Of a stretch of 64,000 bases of DNA, positions 1 through 7,435 are shown piece after piece; position 1 is the first letter of the stretch, and each line of letters begins with the position of its first letter. The DNA comes from an uncultured Oceanospirillaceae bacterium (lineage in GTDB: Bacteria; Pseudomonadota; Gammaproteobacteria; Pseudomonadales; Balneatricaceae). The stretch covers positions 20,581 to 84,580 of the forward strand of contig CAJXNY010000022.1 of NCBI GenBank assembly GCA_913057435.1, given 5' to 3'. A program made the position numbers and the translations under genes. The notes below the pieces were generated by a model. The model saw nothing but the letters and a program-made list of their open reading frames with translations. It made no database searches and was not told where the DNA came from.

Positions 1-49
1 GGCCACGCCGCTGAGATTAACGGTGCTGGCCTCGATGGAGCCGCTTGAG

Positions 50-1591
50 ATGAGTGATAGTAACCGCGTCATTATTTTTGATACCACCTTGCGTGATGGC
101 GAACAGAGCCCGGGCGCATCCATGACCCGTGATGAGAAACTGCGGATCGCCAAGCAGCTGGAAAAAATGCGGGTCGATGTTATCGAAGCCGGTTTTGCGA
201 TTGCCAGCCCGGGTGATTTCGAGTCGGTCAAAGCCATTGCCGATACCATCAAAGACAGCACCATCTGTTCGCTGTCCCGTGCGCTGGATGCCGATATTGA
301 TCGTGCCGGTGAAGCGCTGGCTAATGCTAACTCGGGCCGTATCCACACCTTTATCGCCACCTCGCCCATCCATATGGAATACAAGCTGCAGATGTCACCG
401 GAGAAGGTGGTGGAGCAGGCGGTGTATGCGGTTAAACGGGCGCGTAACCTGATTGATGATGTCGAGTTCTCGCTGGAAGATGCCAGCCGCTCACAGCTGG
501 ATTTTATGTGCGAAATCATCGAGAAAGTGATCGATGCCGGTGCCCGTACCATTAATATTCCTGACACCGTGGGCTATGCGGTGCCGGAAGAGTTTGGTGC
601 CACCATTGCTCAGCTGATCCAGCGGATTCCCAATGCGGATAAGGCGATCTTCTCGGTACACTGTCATAACGATCTGGGTCTGGCGGTGGCTAACTCGCTG
701 TCGGCGGTGAATGCCGGTGCCCGTCAGGTGGAATGTACTATCAATGGCCTGGGTGAGCGGGCAGGTAACGCTTCACTGGAAGAATTTGTGATGGCGCTGC
801 GTACCCGGCATGACATTCTGGGGCTGGAAACGGCCGTGGATGCCACCCAGATTGTGCCAGCGTCCCGTCTGATCTCCAGTGTTACCGGTTTCCCGGTGCA
901 GCCGAACAAGGCAATTGTGGGGGCCAATGCGTTTGCCCATGAGTCTGGCATCCATCAGGATGGCATGCTCAAGCACCCGGAAACGTACGAAATCATGACC
1001 GCCCAGAGTGTGGGCTGGAATGCCAACAAAATGGTATTGGGCAAACACTCTGGCCGGGCGGCGTTCCGCAGCCGTATGGAAGAGCTGGGCACCAGCTTTA
1101 CCACTGATGCTGAACTCAATGCTGCTTTTGGTCGCTTTAAAGAACTGGCGGATAAGAAGCACGAGATCTTCGACGAAGATCTGGTGGCACTGGTCAGTGA
1201 TGCCCGGGCAATCGCCTCCAGTGAACACTTTAAACTGGTTAGCCTGTCGGTTACCTCTCAGACCGGTGAAACACCGCTGGCACAGCTGACGGTTGATGTA
1301 GACGGGACTGAGCAGCAGGCTCAGGCGGAAGGCTCTGGTCCGGTGGATGCGACATTCAAAGCGATCGAATCCATTGCTGATTCCGGTTCCAGCCTGCAGT
1401 TGTACTCGGTGAATGCGATCACCGAAGGCACCGACTCTCAGGGTGAAGTGACCGTGCGGCTGGAAAATTCCGGCCGGATCGTCAATGGTCTGGGCGCGGA
1501 TACCGATATTATTATCGCCTCTGCCAAGGCCTATATTCATGCCCTGAATATGCTGGCTATCAATGTTGAGAAGGCGCACCCGCAAGTCTGA
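50..1591 (+). CDS. leuA: 2-isopropylmalate synthase
   Basis: Condenses acetyl-CoA with 2-oxoisovalerate, the first committed step of leucine synthesis in the cytoplasm. The product is 513 aa, close to the usual ~520 of the gammaproteobacterial form. The N-terminal DRE-TIM barrel is clear: [10 protein letters not shown] at residues 10-19 (metal and substrate binding) and the HCHND metal motif near residue 205; the last ~125 residues form the leucine-binding regulatory domain. The ATG at 50 gives the usual short N-terminus before the catalytic motif and has GGAG nine bases upstream. The frame stays open to the left edge, with a GTG at 23 and an ATG at 35, so a longer N-terminus cannot be excluded. 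No leader peptide or attenuator is visible because the upstream region is outside the window. Confidence 0.96.
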   Translation: MSDSNRVIIFDTTLRDGEQSPGASMTRDEKLRIAKQLEKMRVDVIEAGFAIASPGDFESVKAIADTIKDSTICSLSRALDADIDRAGEALANANSGRIHTFIATSPIHMEYKLQMSPEKVVEQAVYAVKRARNLIDDVEFSLEDASRSQLDFMCEIIEKVIDAGARTINIPDTVGYAVPEEFGATIAQLIQRIPNADKAIFSVHCHNDLGLAVANSLSAVNAGARQVECTINGLGERAGNASLEEFVMALRTRHDILGLETAVDATQIVPASRLISSVTGFPVQPNKAIVGANAFAHESGIHQDGMLKHPETYEIMTAQSVGWNANKMVLGKHSGRAAFRSRMEELGTSFTTDAELNAAFGRFKELADKKHEIFDEDLVALVSDARAIASSEHFKLVSLSVTSQTGETPLAQLTVDVDGTEQQAQAEGSGPVDATFKAIESIADSGSSLQLYSVNAITEGTDSQGEVTVRLENSGRIVNGLGADTDIIIASAKAYIHALNMLAINVEKAHPQV

Positions 1592-1733
1592 TTGCGGCAC
1601 GGTATGCGGGCGTCCTGCCCGCCTGCCCAGTGTTGCGACCAGGCTGAGCAGCTCTGCTATACGGGCGCTCAGCGTTGCCGCCACATTGATGGTCAACTTT
1701 CCTCTGTTTCTATACCACGGATAACGTCACACC

Positions 1734-2555
1734 ATGCCAGATCAGCAACAGCGCCATCAGTACCTCGACGCCCTGGGGATTACCAGCTGGTTGCCGGTAC
1801 GGCCGTTGCCCGCCGCAGCCCCTTCGGCGGACTGGGTGTGGGATTTTCGTTATCCTGCGCCAGAGATTCCGTTCACGCCTGAGCCCTCGGTTAACCCCGG
1901 TCGGCCAGGGTCTGCTCGCCAGTCTGCGCCGCCGGTGCCGCCAACTATGGATGCGGCCAAAGCCCGCGCAGCGTTGAACGATACCCTGGCGCTGGTGGCA
2001 GAATCGGCCAGGCCTAAAGCTGAGCGTGCTAAAGCGCTGCCGCAGGTGAAGCTGGCACCGAAACCGCAAAAACCGGCAGCGGTTCCGCGCTTCAAGCTGG
2101 CATTACTGGCGGTGGGGGACTGTCTGGTCGTTGACTCGTTGCCGACGGCTTCGCCGGAGGATTTTTCGGCACGGCATCAGCAGTTGCTGGGCAATATAGC
2201 GGGTTATTTAACCGCCCGGCCGGTTGAGTTACCGCGCGCGGCGGTGCTGAACTGGCCGATGCTGGCCAGCAGTTCACTGGATCAGAGCCGCCCTGAAGCG
2301 CTGGCAGCGGTGCAGTACAAGCTTAAACAGCTGGCGACCCGGCATCATGCCAGCCGTCTGCTGTTACTGGGTGAAGCGGCGGCGCAGATGGTGCTGGACA
2401 CGGATGAGGCGCTGGATCAATTACGTGGTGCGGTGCAGCTGCCGCAACAGCCGCAACTACAGGTGGTGGTCAGCCATAGTCTGAGCGAACTGCTGACCCT
2501 GCATGAACTGAAATCAACACTGTGGCGGGATATACAGCCGTTACTGGAACACTGA
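1734..2555 (+). CDS. HolD-like protein (candidate DNA polymerase III psi subunit), long divergent form
   Basis: 273 aa, with no confident family match by eye. The first ~20 residues contain QYLDALGITSW, which resembles the start of E. coli psi (WQLQQLGITQW, recalled from memory), the segment through which psi contacts the clamp-loader collar. The C-terminus (residues ~255-270: LKSTLWRDI) resembles the psi C-terminal helix. In between lies a Pro/Ala/Lys-rich linker (residues ~45-120), then an alpha/beta domain whose LLAVGD and SRLLLLGEAA strands recall the uracil-DNA-glycosylase-like fold of psi. Only four bases separate it from rimI, and holD also precedes rimI in E. coli. At 273 aa it is about twice the length of E. 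coli psi because of the linker. The psi assignment is inference; it could instead be an unrelated UDG-fold protein. Confidence 0.6.
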   Translation: MPDQQQRHQYLDALGITSWLPVRPLPAAAPSADWVWDFRYPAPEIPFTPEPSVNPGRPGSARQSAPPVPPTMDAAKARAALNDTLALVAESARPKAERAKALPQVKLAPKPQKPAAVPRFKLALLAVGDCLVVDSLPTASPEDFSARHQQLLGNIAGYLTARPVELPRAAVLNWPMLASSSLDQSRPEALAAVQYKLKQLATRHHASRLLLLGEAAAQMVLDTDEALDQLRGAVQLPQQPQLQVVVSHSLSELLTLHELKSTLWRDIQPLLEH

Positions 2556-2559
2556 TCTA

Positions 2560-3018
2560 TTGGAATCTGTTGTGTCTGAAATCATTGAACCTTTAAGCCA
2601 GGCGGTATTGCCGGGCCTGCAACGTTTACAAAAACTGTGTTTTACCGAAACCTGGAGTGAGAAGGTCTGGCTGTCTCAGTTGTCCTCATCGCGTACCCGT
2701 ATCTGGGGGCCGGGTGACCCGATGCTGGGGTACGCGCTGTTCAGTACAGTACTGGATGAAGCCGAGTTGCTGCAGATCGCTATTGATCCGGCAGCCCAGG
2801 GTCGCGGGTTAGGTGCTGAGTTGTTGTGCTGGGCGATGCAGGCCCTGGCGGCCGAAGGTATTGTCCGGCTGATGCTGGAGGTACGTGCGTCTAATGCTAC
2901 CGCCATCCGGCTTTACCAGCGGCTGGGGTTTGAACTGGATGGAGTGAGAAAAAACTATTATGCCGCCGGTGATGGTCGTGAAGATGCGTTGTTGATGAGT
3001 GTGGTGATCTCACCGTAG
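2560..3018 (+). CDS. rimI: Ribosomal protein S18-alanine N-acetyltransferase
   Basis: GNAT-family acetyltransferase of 152 aa that modifies the N-terminal alanine of ribosomal protein S18, using acetyl-CoA. Motif A is visible as IDPAAQGRGLGAELL near residues 73-87 (acetyl-CoA pyrophosphate loop), followed by the typical LEVRASNATAIRLYQRLGF segment. The start may be the TTG at 2560, four bases after the upstream stop, or the GTG at 2572; both give a normal RimI length. It is very likely co-transcribed and coupled to the holD-like gene. Its last 61 bases overlap the 3' end of the convergent diguanylate cyclase gene. Confidence 0.88.
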   Translation: MESVVSEIIEPLSQAVLPGLQRLQKLCFTETWSEKVWLSQLSSSRTRIWGPGDPMLGYALFSTVLDEAELLQIAIDPAAQGRGLGAELLCWAMQALAAEGIVRLMLEVRASNATAIRLYQRLGFELDGVRKNYYAAGDGREDALLMSVVISP

Positions 3019-3917
3019 CCGGTTGCCTGGTCGCGACCGCTATGTTTGGCTTGATAGAGCGCTAGGTCAGCCTGTTCGATGAGTTCAGTGCTTTGGGAGG
3101 CTGACAGGCGGGTGGTGCTGATACCTATACTGACGGTGACACAGGCGTTTATCTCTGAACTGCAGTGGGGTATCTCTGCAGTTCTGATGGCGGTCAGCAT
3201 TTGCTGGGCGATGATGTGCGCCCCTTCGAGTGAGGTCTGCGGCAGGACGGCAATAAACTCTTCGCCACCGTAACGAGCCAGCTGGTCATGGGAGCGCTTA
3301 AGACATTTATTCAGCTGCGCTGAGACCTGACGAAGGCAGTGATCACCTTGCTGGTGACCGTAACTGTCGTTGTAGGTTTTAAAGTAATCGATGTCGATCA
3401 TCAGTATCGCCAGTTCGCTGTTCTCCCGTCGGTGCCGACTCCACTCTTTTTTCAGACAATGATCCAGCCAGCGGCGATTATTCAGGCCGGTGAGTGAGTC
3501 CTGTGTACTTTGCTCACGCAGTTTTCTGTTGGCGGCATCGAGCGCCTGTTTCATCTGGTTGATCCGGCCCAGTGCACTGAGTTTAGCGTTGAGCAGTGGT
3601 TCGCCCAGTGGTTTGAGCAGGTAATCATCGGCTCCGGCATGAATGCCTTCGGCCAGGTAGTCATGGTGGTCCAGCTCGCTGAGCAGGAGGATGGGGAACC
3701 AGTTTTGAAATTGTGCCCGTACCGTACGAATAAGGTCCAGCGCACAGATACCGGGCAGGCTGCTGTCGAGCACCAGCATATCAATCTGATGGCGGCTGAG
3801 GCTGGTCAGAGCGTGTTCTGCACTTCGCGCTTCAAGGGTATGGTGGCCTGACTGTTGAATATGGCTGACAGTCTGCTGGCGACTGGCGTGGTTGTTATCG
3901 ACAATCAGAATATTCAT
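2958..3917 (-). CDS. Response regulator with GGDEF output (diguanylate cyclase)
   Basis: Soluble 319-aa PleD/WspR-like protein that should make cyclic di-GMP when phosphorylated. Residues 1-120 are a receiver domain with the acceptor Asp51 (VLDSSLPG) and Lys102 (LLKP). The acidic pocket is DNN at 7-9 where DD is usual, so magnesium binding may be weaker. Residues ~125-300 form the GGDEF domain with an intact GGEEF (217-221), so it should be active. An RxxD allosteric I-site (RSHD, 208-211) sits exactly five residues before it, so product inhibition is likely. No partner histidine kinase lies next to it. The C-terminal ~20 residues are encoded antisense to the rimI 3' end. Confidence 0.92.
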   Translation of the reverse strand: MNILIVDNNHASRQQTVSHIQQSGHHTLEARSAEHALTSLSRHQIDMLVLDSSLPGICALDLIRTVRAQFQNWFPILLLSELDHHDYLAEGIHAGADDYLLKPLGEPLLNAKLSALGRINQMKQALDAANRKLREQSTQDSLTGLNNRRWLDHCLKKEWSRHRRENSELAILMIDIDYFKTYNDSYGHQQGDHCLRQVSAQLNKCLKRSHDQLARYGGEEFIAVLPQTSLEGAHIIAQQMLTAIRTAEIPHCSSEINACVTVSIGISTTRLSASQSTELIEQADLALYQAKHSGRDQATGYGEITTLINNASSRPSPAA

Positions 3918-4073
3918 CCACAGTACCTGTCAGTTATTGAAACCCTGTAACAGTCTGTCGACTGAGATCAATTTTTCGTGAGGATCTTTTCGAGTATATC
4001 GTTCCGATATCAGCTGCGGCGCTACAATACACAGCGGTGTTGTCCTCTTTATTTGTCAGGCGGGTGGTGTGCG

Positions 4074-4742
4074 ATGAGTTTTTCCGAAGGGCTGTTGAGT
4101 GGGCCTTTGCAGTGGCCATTACATCTGCTTTACCTGCTGGCGCTGGCTGTTTCTGTGTGGCGGGCTCCCTGGAAGGTGCTGGTCAGTAATGCCCGCTTAC
4201 AGCATCTGTTGATGGGGGCGACGGTCGTATTGATGCTGATGTGGTCGATGCGCGCGGGGATCTCTCCAGGCTTGAGTATTCATTTTCTGGGTGTGACGGC
4301 GCTGACGCTGATGTTTGGCTGGGACCTTGCCGTTTTGTCGGCGTCACTGGCCTTGCTGGGGATGACGCTGCTGGGGAAAGAAAGCTGGGATGGGTTTGCC
4401 GCCAATGGCATCTGTTCCATTGTGATTCCGGTACTGGTGAGTTACAGCATTCTGCAGTATGTGGAGCGCAAGTTGCCGAAGAACTTCTTTGTCTATCTGT
4501 TTCTGTGTGCCTTTATCGGTGCGGGAGTTGCCAGTGCCAGTGCCGGGATGTCCAGTGCGCTACTGTTATGGCTGACAGATGTGTATAGCTGGGCAAAGAT
4601 CGAGCATGAGTATGTGAGTTATCTGCCGTTGATCATGTTCCCGGAAGGGCTGTTGAATGGCATTTTGATGACCGGCATGATGGTGTTTCTGCCAGACTGG
4701 GTGCGAACTTTTGATGCCAAAGTGTATATCGATGAACAATAG
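4074..4742 (+). CDS. CbiM-like membrane protein (energy-coupling factor permease family)
   Basis: Integral membrane protein of 222 aa with about six hydrophobic segments. The ATG at 4074 is chosen because the resulting N-terminus, MSFSEGLLS, lines up with the conserved MHIxEGxLS start of CbiM-type metal permeases; an upstream ATG at 3978 would add 32 non-hydrophobic residues. In true CbiM/NikM the second residue is a histidine whose side chain helps bind cobalt or nickel; here it is serine. A histidine-containing core helix (HFLGVTALTLMFGW) and a PEGLLNG segment fit the family. No ATPase or transmembrane partner (cbiQ/cbiO) is adjacent, so it is an orphan whose substrate is unknown. It starts divergently from the diguanylate cyclase gene. 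Confidence 0.7.
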   Translation: MSFSEGLLSGPLQWPLHLLYLLALAVSVWRAPWKVLVSNARLQHLLMGATVVLMLMWSMRAGISPGLSIHFLGVTALTLMFGWDLAVLSASLALLGMTLLGKESWDGFAANGICSIVIPVLVSYSILQYVERKLPKNFFVYLFLCAFIGAGVASASAGMSSALLLWLTDVYSWAKIEHEYVSYLPLIMFPEGLLNGILMTGMMVFLPDWVRTFDAKVYIDEQ

Positions 4743-4845
4743 ATAATGTAAAGCGCTGTATCACTTATGCTGGAAGTCCAGAAATTGATGCAGAGTCTTT
4801 GGAGGTGGTTTGAACTGTAAGGAGATCTTTCAGGGGAGGTCTAAA

Positions 4846-4933
4846 TGGCGGTGAGAGAGGGATTCGAACCCTCGATACCTTGCGATATACGCCCTTAGCA
4901 GGGGCGCGCCTTCAGCCACTCGGCCATCTCACC
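4846..4933 (-). tRNA. tRNA-Ser (anticodon GCU)
   Basis: 88-nt class II tRNA read on the minus strand. The acceptor stem GGTGAGA (from 4933) pairs with TCTCACC, followed by discriminator G and an encoded CCA (4846-4848). The GCT anticodon lies in a CTGCTAA loop, and there is a long variable arm and a GGTTCGAAT-type T-loop. It stands alone between two unrelated genes. Confidence 0.97.
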
Positions 4934-5203
4934 ACATTCAGGCCGCTAGAATATCTGATTGATTTGAAAAATAAAAGTGGCTCTGGACAGTTATTTTCCC
5001 GGTTGTTAAAAATAATTTCTGAATAAGAATTTTATTGGTTGCTGTCGCATCAGTTGTTCACTTCGAGTGCCCGTTTCAGGTGGGTGCGGAGGGTTTATGT
5101 CAGCATTATCAAGTGCTAACGCCAGGTGGTCAGGCGGGCGACACTCAGTCTATCGTTGTTGTTTCGCTGAAAAAGGTAATCAGTTAGCCTGAGAGTCGGT
5201 TAT
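4934..5203. other. Intergenic region without recognised genes
   Basis: 270 bases between tRNA-Ser(GCU) and the regA-type gene. The tRNA-proximal half is AT-rich and should carry the tRNA promoter, which reads leftward. I see no coding frame, strong hairpin or repeat. Confidence 0.5.
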
Positions 5204-5746
5204 TTATTGCCGAACAGGCCGTTTGGCCAGCTTCCTCTGCAGAGTGCGGCGATGCATCCCCAGCGCTCTGGCGGTGGCGGAGACATTACCTTCGTATTCG
5301 CCCAGCACCTTCTGAATATGTTCCCACTCCAGCCGGTTGACTGACATCGGGCTGTCGGTTACAGACAGTTCGGCATCGGGGCTGCTCTGCTGCAGGGCAG
5401 CCAGCACCTGGTCAGCATCGGCGGGCTTGGGCAGATAATTGGTGGCACCGAGTTTAATTGCTTCAACCGCGGTGCTGATGCTGGCATAGCCGGTCAGTAC
5501 CAGCATGTTCAGCTCTGGCAACAGGGCTTTGAGTTCCGGGATCAGCGTCAGTCCAGAACGGCCTTCCATCTTTAAATCAATCGTGGCCAGTACAGGCTGG
5601 TGGCGACGGGCGACCTCCAGTGCTTCGTCGGCGCTGCTGGCGGTGGCGACATGGTAGCCACGCCGGGTCAGGGCGCGGGCCAGTACCCGGCTGAAGACAG
5701 GGTCGTCATCCACAATCAGCAGGGGAGTGTCGTGTTCAGTCGACAT
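5204..5746 (-). CDS. regA: RegA/PrrA/ActR-type response regulator
   Basis: Two-domain DNA-binding regulator of 180 aa, the partner of the RegB-like kinase directly upstream. The receiver domain carries the acidic cluster DDD near residues 13-15 and the acceptor Asp57 in ATIDLKMEGRSGL. After a short linker comes a Fis-type helix-turn-helix at the extreme C-terminus (GNVSATARALGMHRRTLQRKL), characteristic of the RegA family. The ATG at 5746 lies inside the end of the kinase gene, an 11-base overlap, so translation is probably coupled; an upstream in-frame ATG would start mid-kinase. In this family the regulator controls respiration, redox balance and energy genes in response to the quinone pool. 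The targets here are unknown. Confidence 0.92.
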   Translation of the reverse strand: MSTEHDTPLLIVDDDPVFSRVLARALTRRGYHVATASSADEALEVARRHQPVLATIDLKMEGRSGLTLIPELKALLPELNMLVLTGYASISTAVEAIKLGATNYLPKPADADQVLAALQQSSPDAELSVTDSPMSVNRLEWEHIQKVLGEYEGNVSATARALGMHRRTLQRKLAKRPVRQ

Positions 5747-7022
5747 AGCGAAGGTCCTCTTCCTGTTCTTCTGCCGGTTCAGCACTGCGCCGCAGGTTGA
5801 CTTCGGTCAGGGTGCCGCCGGTTTCATGGTTATACAGCCGCACATCGCCATTATACCGGGCCAGAGTGGTGCTGGTCAGAAACAGGCCGATGCCCAGTCC
5901 TTTGCCCTTGGTGGTGACGAAGGGTTTGCCCAGGTGCTGGGACTGCTCCAGCGACAGCCCCGGTCCCTGATCATAGATCCTTAGCACCACATTAGTGTCG
6001 GTCCAGTCCAGCTCAATGCGAATATCTTTGGGGTGGGCATCGGCAGCATTGTTCAGCAGGTTAAGCAGCGCCTGTTGCAGGGCGCTGGAGCTTTCCAGCT
6101 CCGGCATGGTTTCTTTGCCTTCAACTCGATAACTGAACGTCGCGTCGGGGCGCATGATCTGCCATTGCTCCAGCGCGCTGTCCATAATCTGGCTGGCGCT
6201 CAGGTGCTGGTGTGATTGCTGCTCGTCTCGCACGCTGCGGGCCATCTGTTGCAGTCGCTCGGCGCAGGTGTCTACCTGTTGTTGCAGAATCAGCAGATCT
6301 TCCTGTAATACGTTATCTGTTTTGTAATCGGCCTGCAGCTCGCTGAGCAGTACCCGCATGGTCGATAGCGGGGTGCCAAGTTCGTGAGCAGTACCGGCGG
6401 CCATGGTCGCCAGCGAGATCAGTTGCTGGTCCTGCAACAGCTTTTCGCGCTGGCTTTCCAGCCGCACCCGCTGATGTTCCAGCGAGTGGCGCATACGGCT
6501 GATAAACCAGCTGACGATAATGGCGGTCAGAATAAAATTCAGCCACATGCCTGTCATATGCAGATCAATCAGGTTGCTTAGTCGATGGGCATGGCTGTCG
6601 GCGGTGGGCACCAGCGCGATGTAGTGATTGAGCAGCGAGGTATAGGTAATCATCGCGATCAGTGCCGTGGCCAGGGTGTAACGCCAGGGCAGGGTGGATG
6701 CGGCAATGATCAGTGGCACCAGCAGCAGGAATATAAACGGGTTAGTGCCCCCGCCCGTCTGGAAAATAAGGCTGCCAAACAGCGCCAGATCCGCGATCAG
6801 GTGGCTGAAAAACTCAGGCTCGGTCACCGGCCAGTTGGCATGCAGTCGGGCAAAGGTGGCCAGGTTCAGTAACGCAAACGCGGCAAAGGTGATGCTCATC
6901 AGCACCGGATTAATTTCCGCCTGGAGTACATACAGGGTGAAGATCAGCATCGCGCATTGGCCAAACAGGGTCAGAAAGCGGATGTAGGTCAGTTGCAGCA
7001 GTTGTTCATTAAGGCCATTCAT
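5736..7022 (-). CDS. regB: RegB/PrrB/ActS-type redox-sensing histidine kinase
   Basis: Inner-membrane sensor kinase of 428 aa. About six membrane segments fill residues ~10-175. Between them lies GGGTNPF (90-96), the heptapeptide linked to ubiquinone sensing in RegB. The DHp helix has the phosphorylated His213 in AHELGTPLSTM, and Cys253 (QVDTCAERL) occupies the place of the redox-active cysteine of RegB. ATPase boxes are complete: NLLNNAADA (N box), DQGPGL (G1) and GKGLGIGLFL (G2). The ATG at 7022 places the first residues just before membrane segment 1; a start at 7067 would add 15 residues. It should phosphorylate the overlapping RegA-like regulator. Confidence 0.92.
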   Translation of the reverse strand: MNGLNEQLLQLTYIRFLTLFGQCAMLIFTLYVLQAEINPVLMSITFAAFALLNLATFARLHANWPVTEPEFFSHLIADLALFGSLIFQTGGGTNPFIFLLLVPLIIAASTLPWRYTLATALIAMITYTSLLNHYIALVPTADSHAHRLSNLIDLHMTGMWLNFILTAIIVSWFISRMRHSLEHQRVRLESQREKLLQDQQLISLATMAAGTAHELGTPLSTMRVLLSELQADYKTDNVLQEDLLILQQQVDTCAERLQQMARSVRDEQQSHQHLSASQIMDSALEQWQIMRPDATFSYRVEGKETMPELESSSALQQALLNLLNNAADAHPKDIRIELDWTDTNVVLRIYDQGPGLSLEQSQHLGKPFVTTKGKGLGIGLFLTSTTLARYNGDVRLYNHETGGTLTEVNLRRSAEPAEEQEEDLRYVD

Positions 7023-7435
7023 AATGGCGGAGTATATCAGTAGCTGGCGGACGCAGTGGTGCGACAATTTGTCTCAGATCGGGTCTGGACTTTTATGGGC
7101 AGTGCTTCTGAACCTGTAAGAAGTGTTCTGTGATGAATACATCATGACTGAATCTGGACGTGAATCAGGAACACCTTAGCCCCAAGGAGTGCTCGATGTT
7201 ATTGGGTGATGCTATTCAGATACACTCTGCTTTGCTCTCTCTGGATGGGATAAATTTATCAGCCAAATGATGTGTTGTTAAATCAGGCTGATATTTGGCG
7301 GTTTTTAAAGCCGTTAACCGGTGGCCTGAGATGGGTTATATGCTTGAATACGTCCAGGCTTTACTGGGTGCCTGTACTGGCTACTTGTACACTGGCTCCG
7401 CGTGGTGAGAAATACATACAGGGATAGATAGAATA
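7023..7435. other. Divergent intergenic region (regB-type / CSS-EAL)
   Basis: 413 bases holding the divergent promoters of the kinase and the EAL gene. Near the kinase there is GTGCGACAATTTGTC, a GCG(A/C)C-like sequence of the sort RegA-type regulators bind, but the match is loose. One short frame with a good ribosome binding site is listed separately. No terminator or repeat array is visible. Confidence 0.4.
7196..7270 (+). CDS. Possible 24-aa small protein
   Basis: ATG at 7196 preceded by AAGGAG (7184-7189) at an ideal six-base spacing, encoding MLLGDAIQIHSALLSLDGIN and four more residues before TGA. The ribosome binding site is better than that of many annotated genes here, but the peptide has no recognisable motif and a chance occurrence is quite possible. 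It would be transcribed towards the EAL gene and could act as a leader peptide. Confidence 0.2.
   Translation: MLLGDAIQIHSALLSLDGINLSAK

Noticed and set aside
1606..1622. GCGGGC/GCCCGC hairpin after leuA
   Set aside because: The stem is short and no T-tract follows, so it is not supported as a terminator.
773..1696. 307-codon minus-strand frame
   Set aside because: It is antisense to leuA, with no recognisable protein features.
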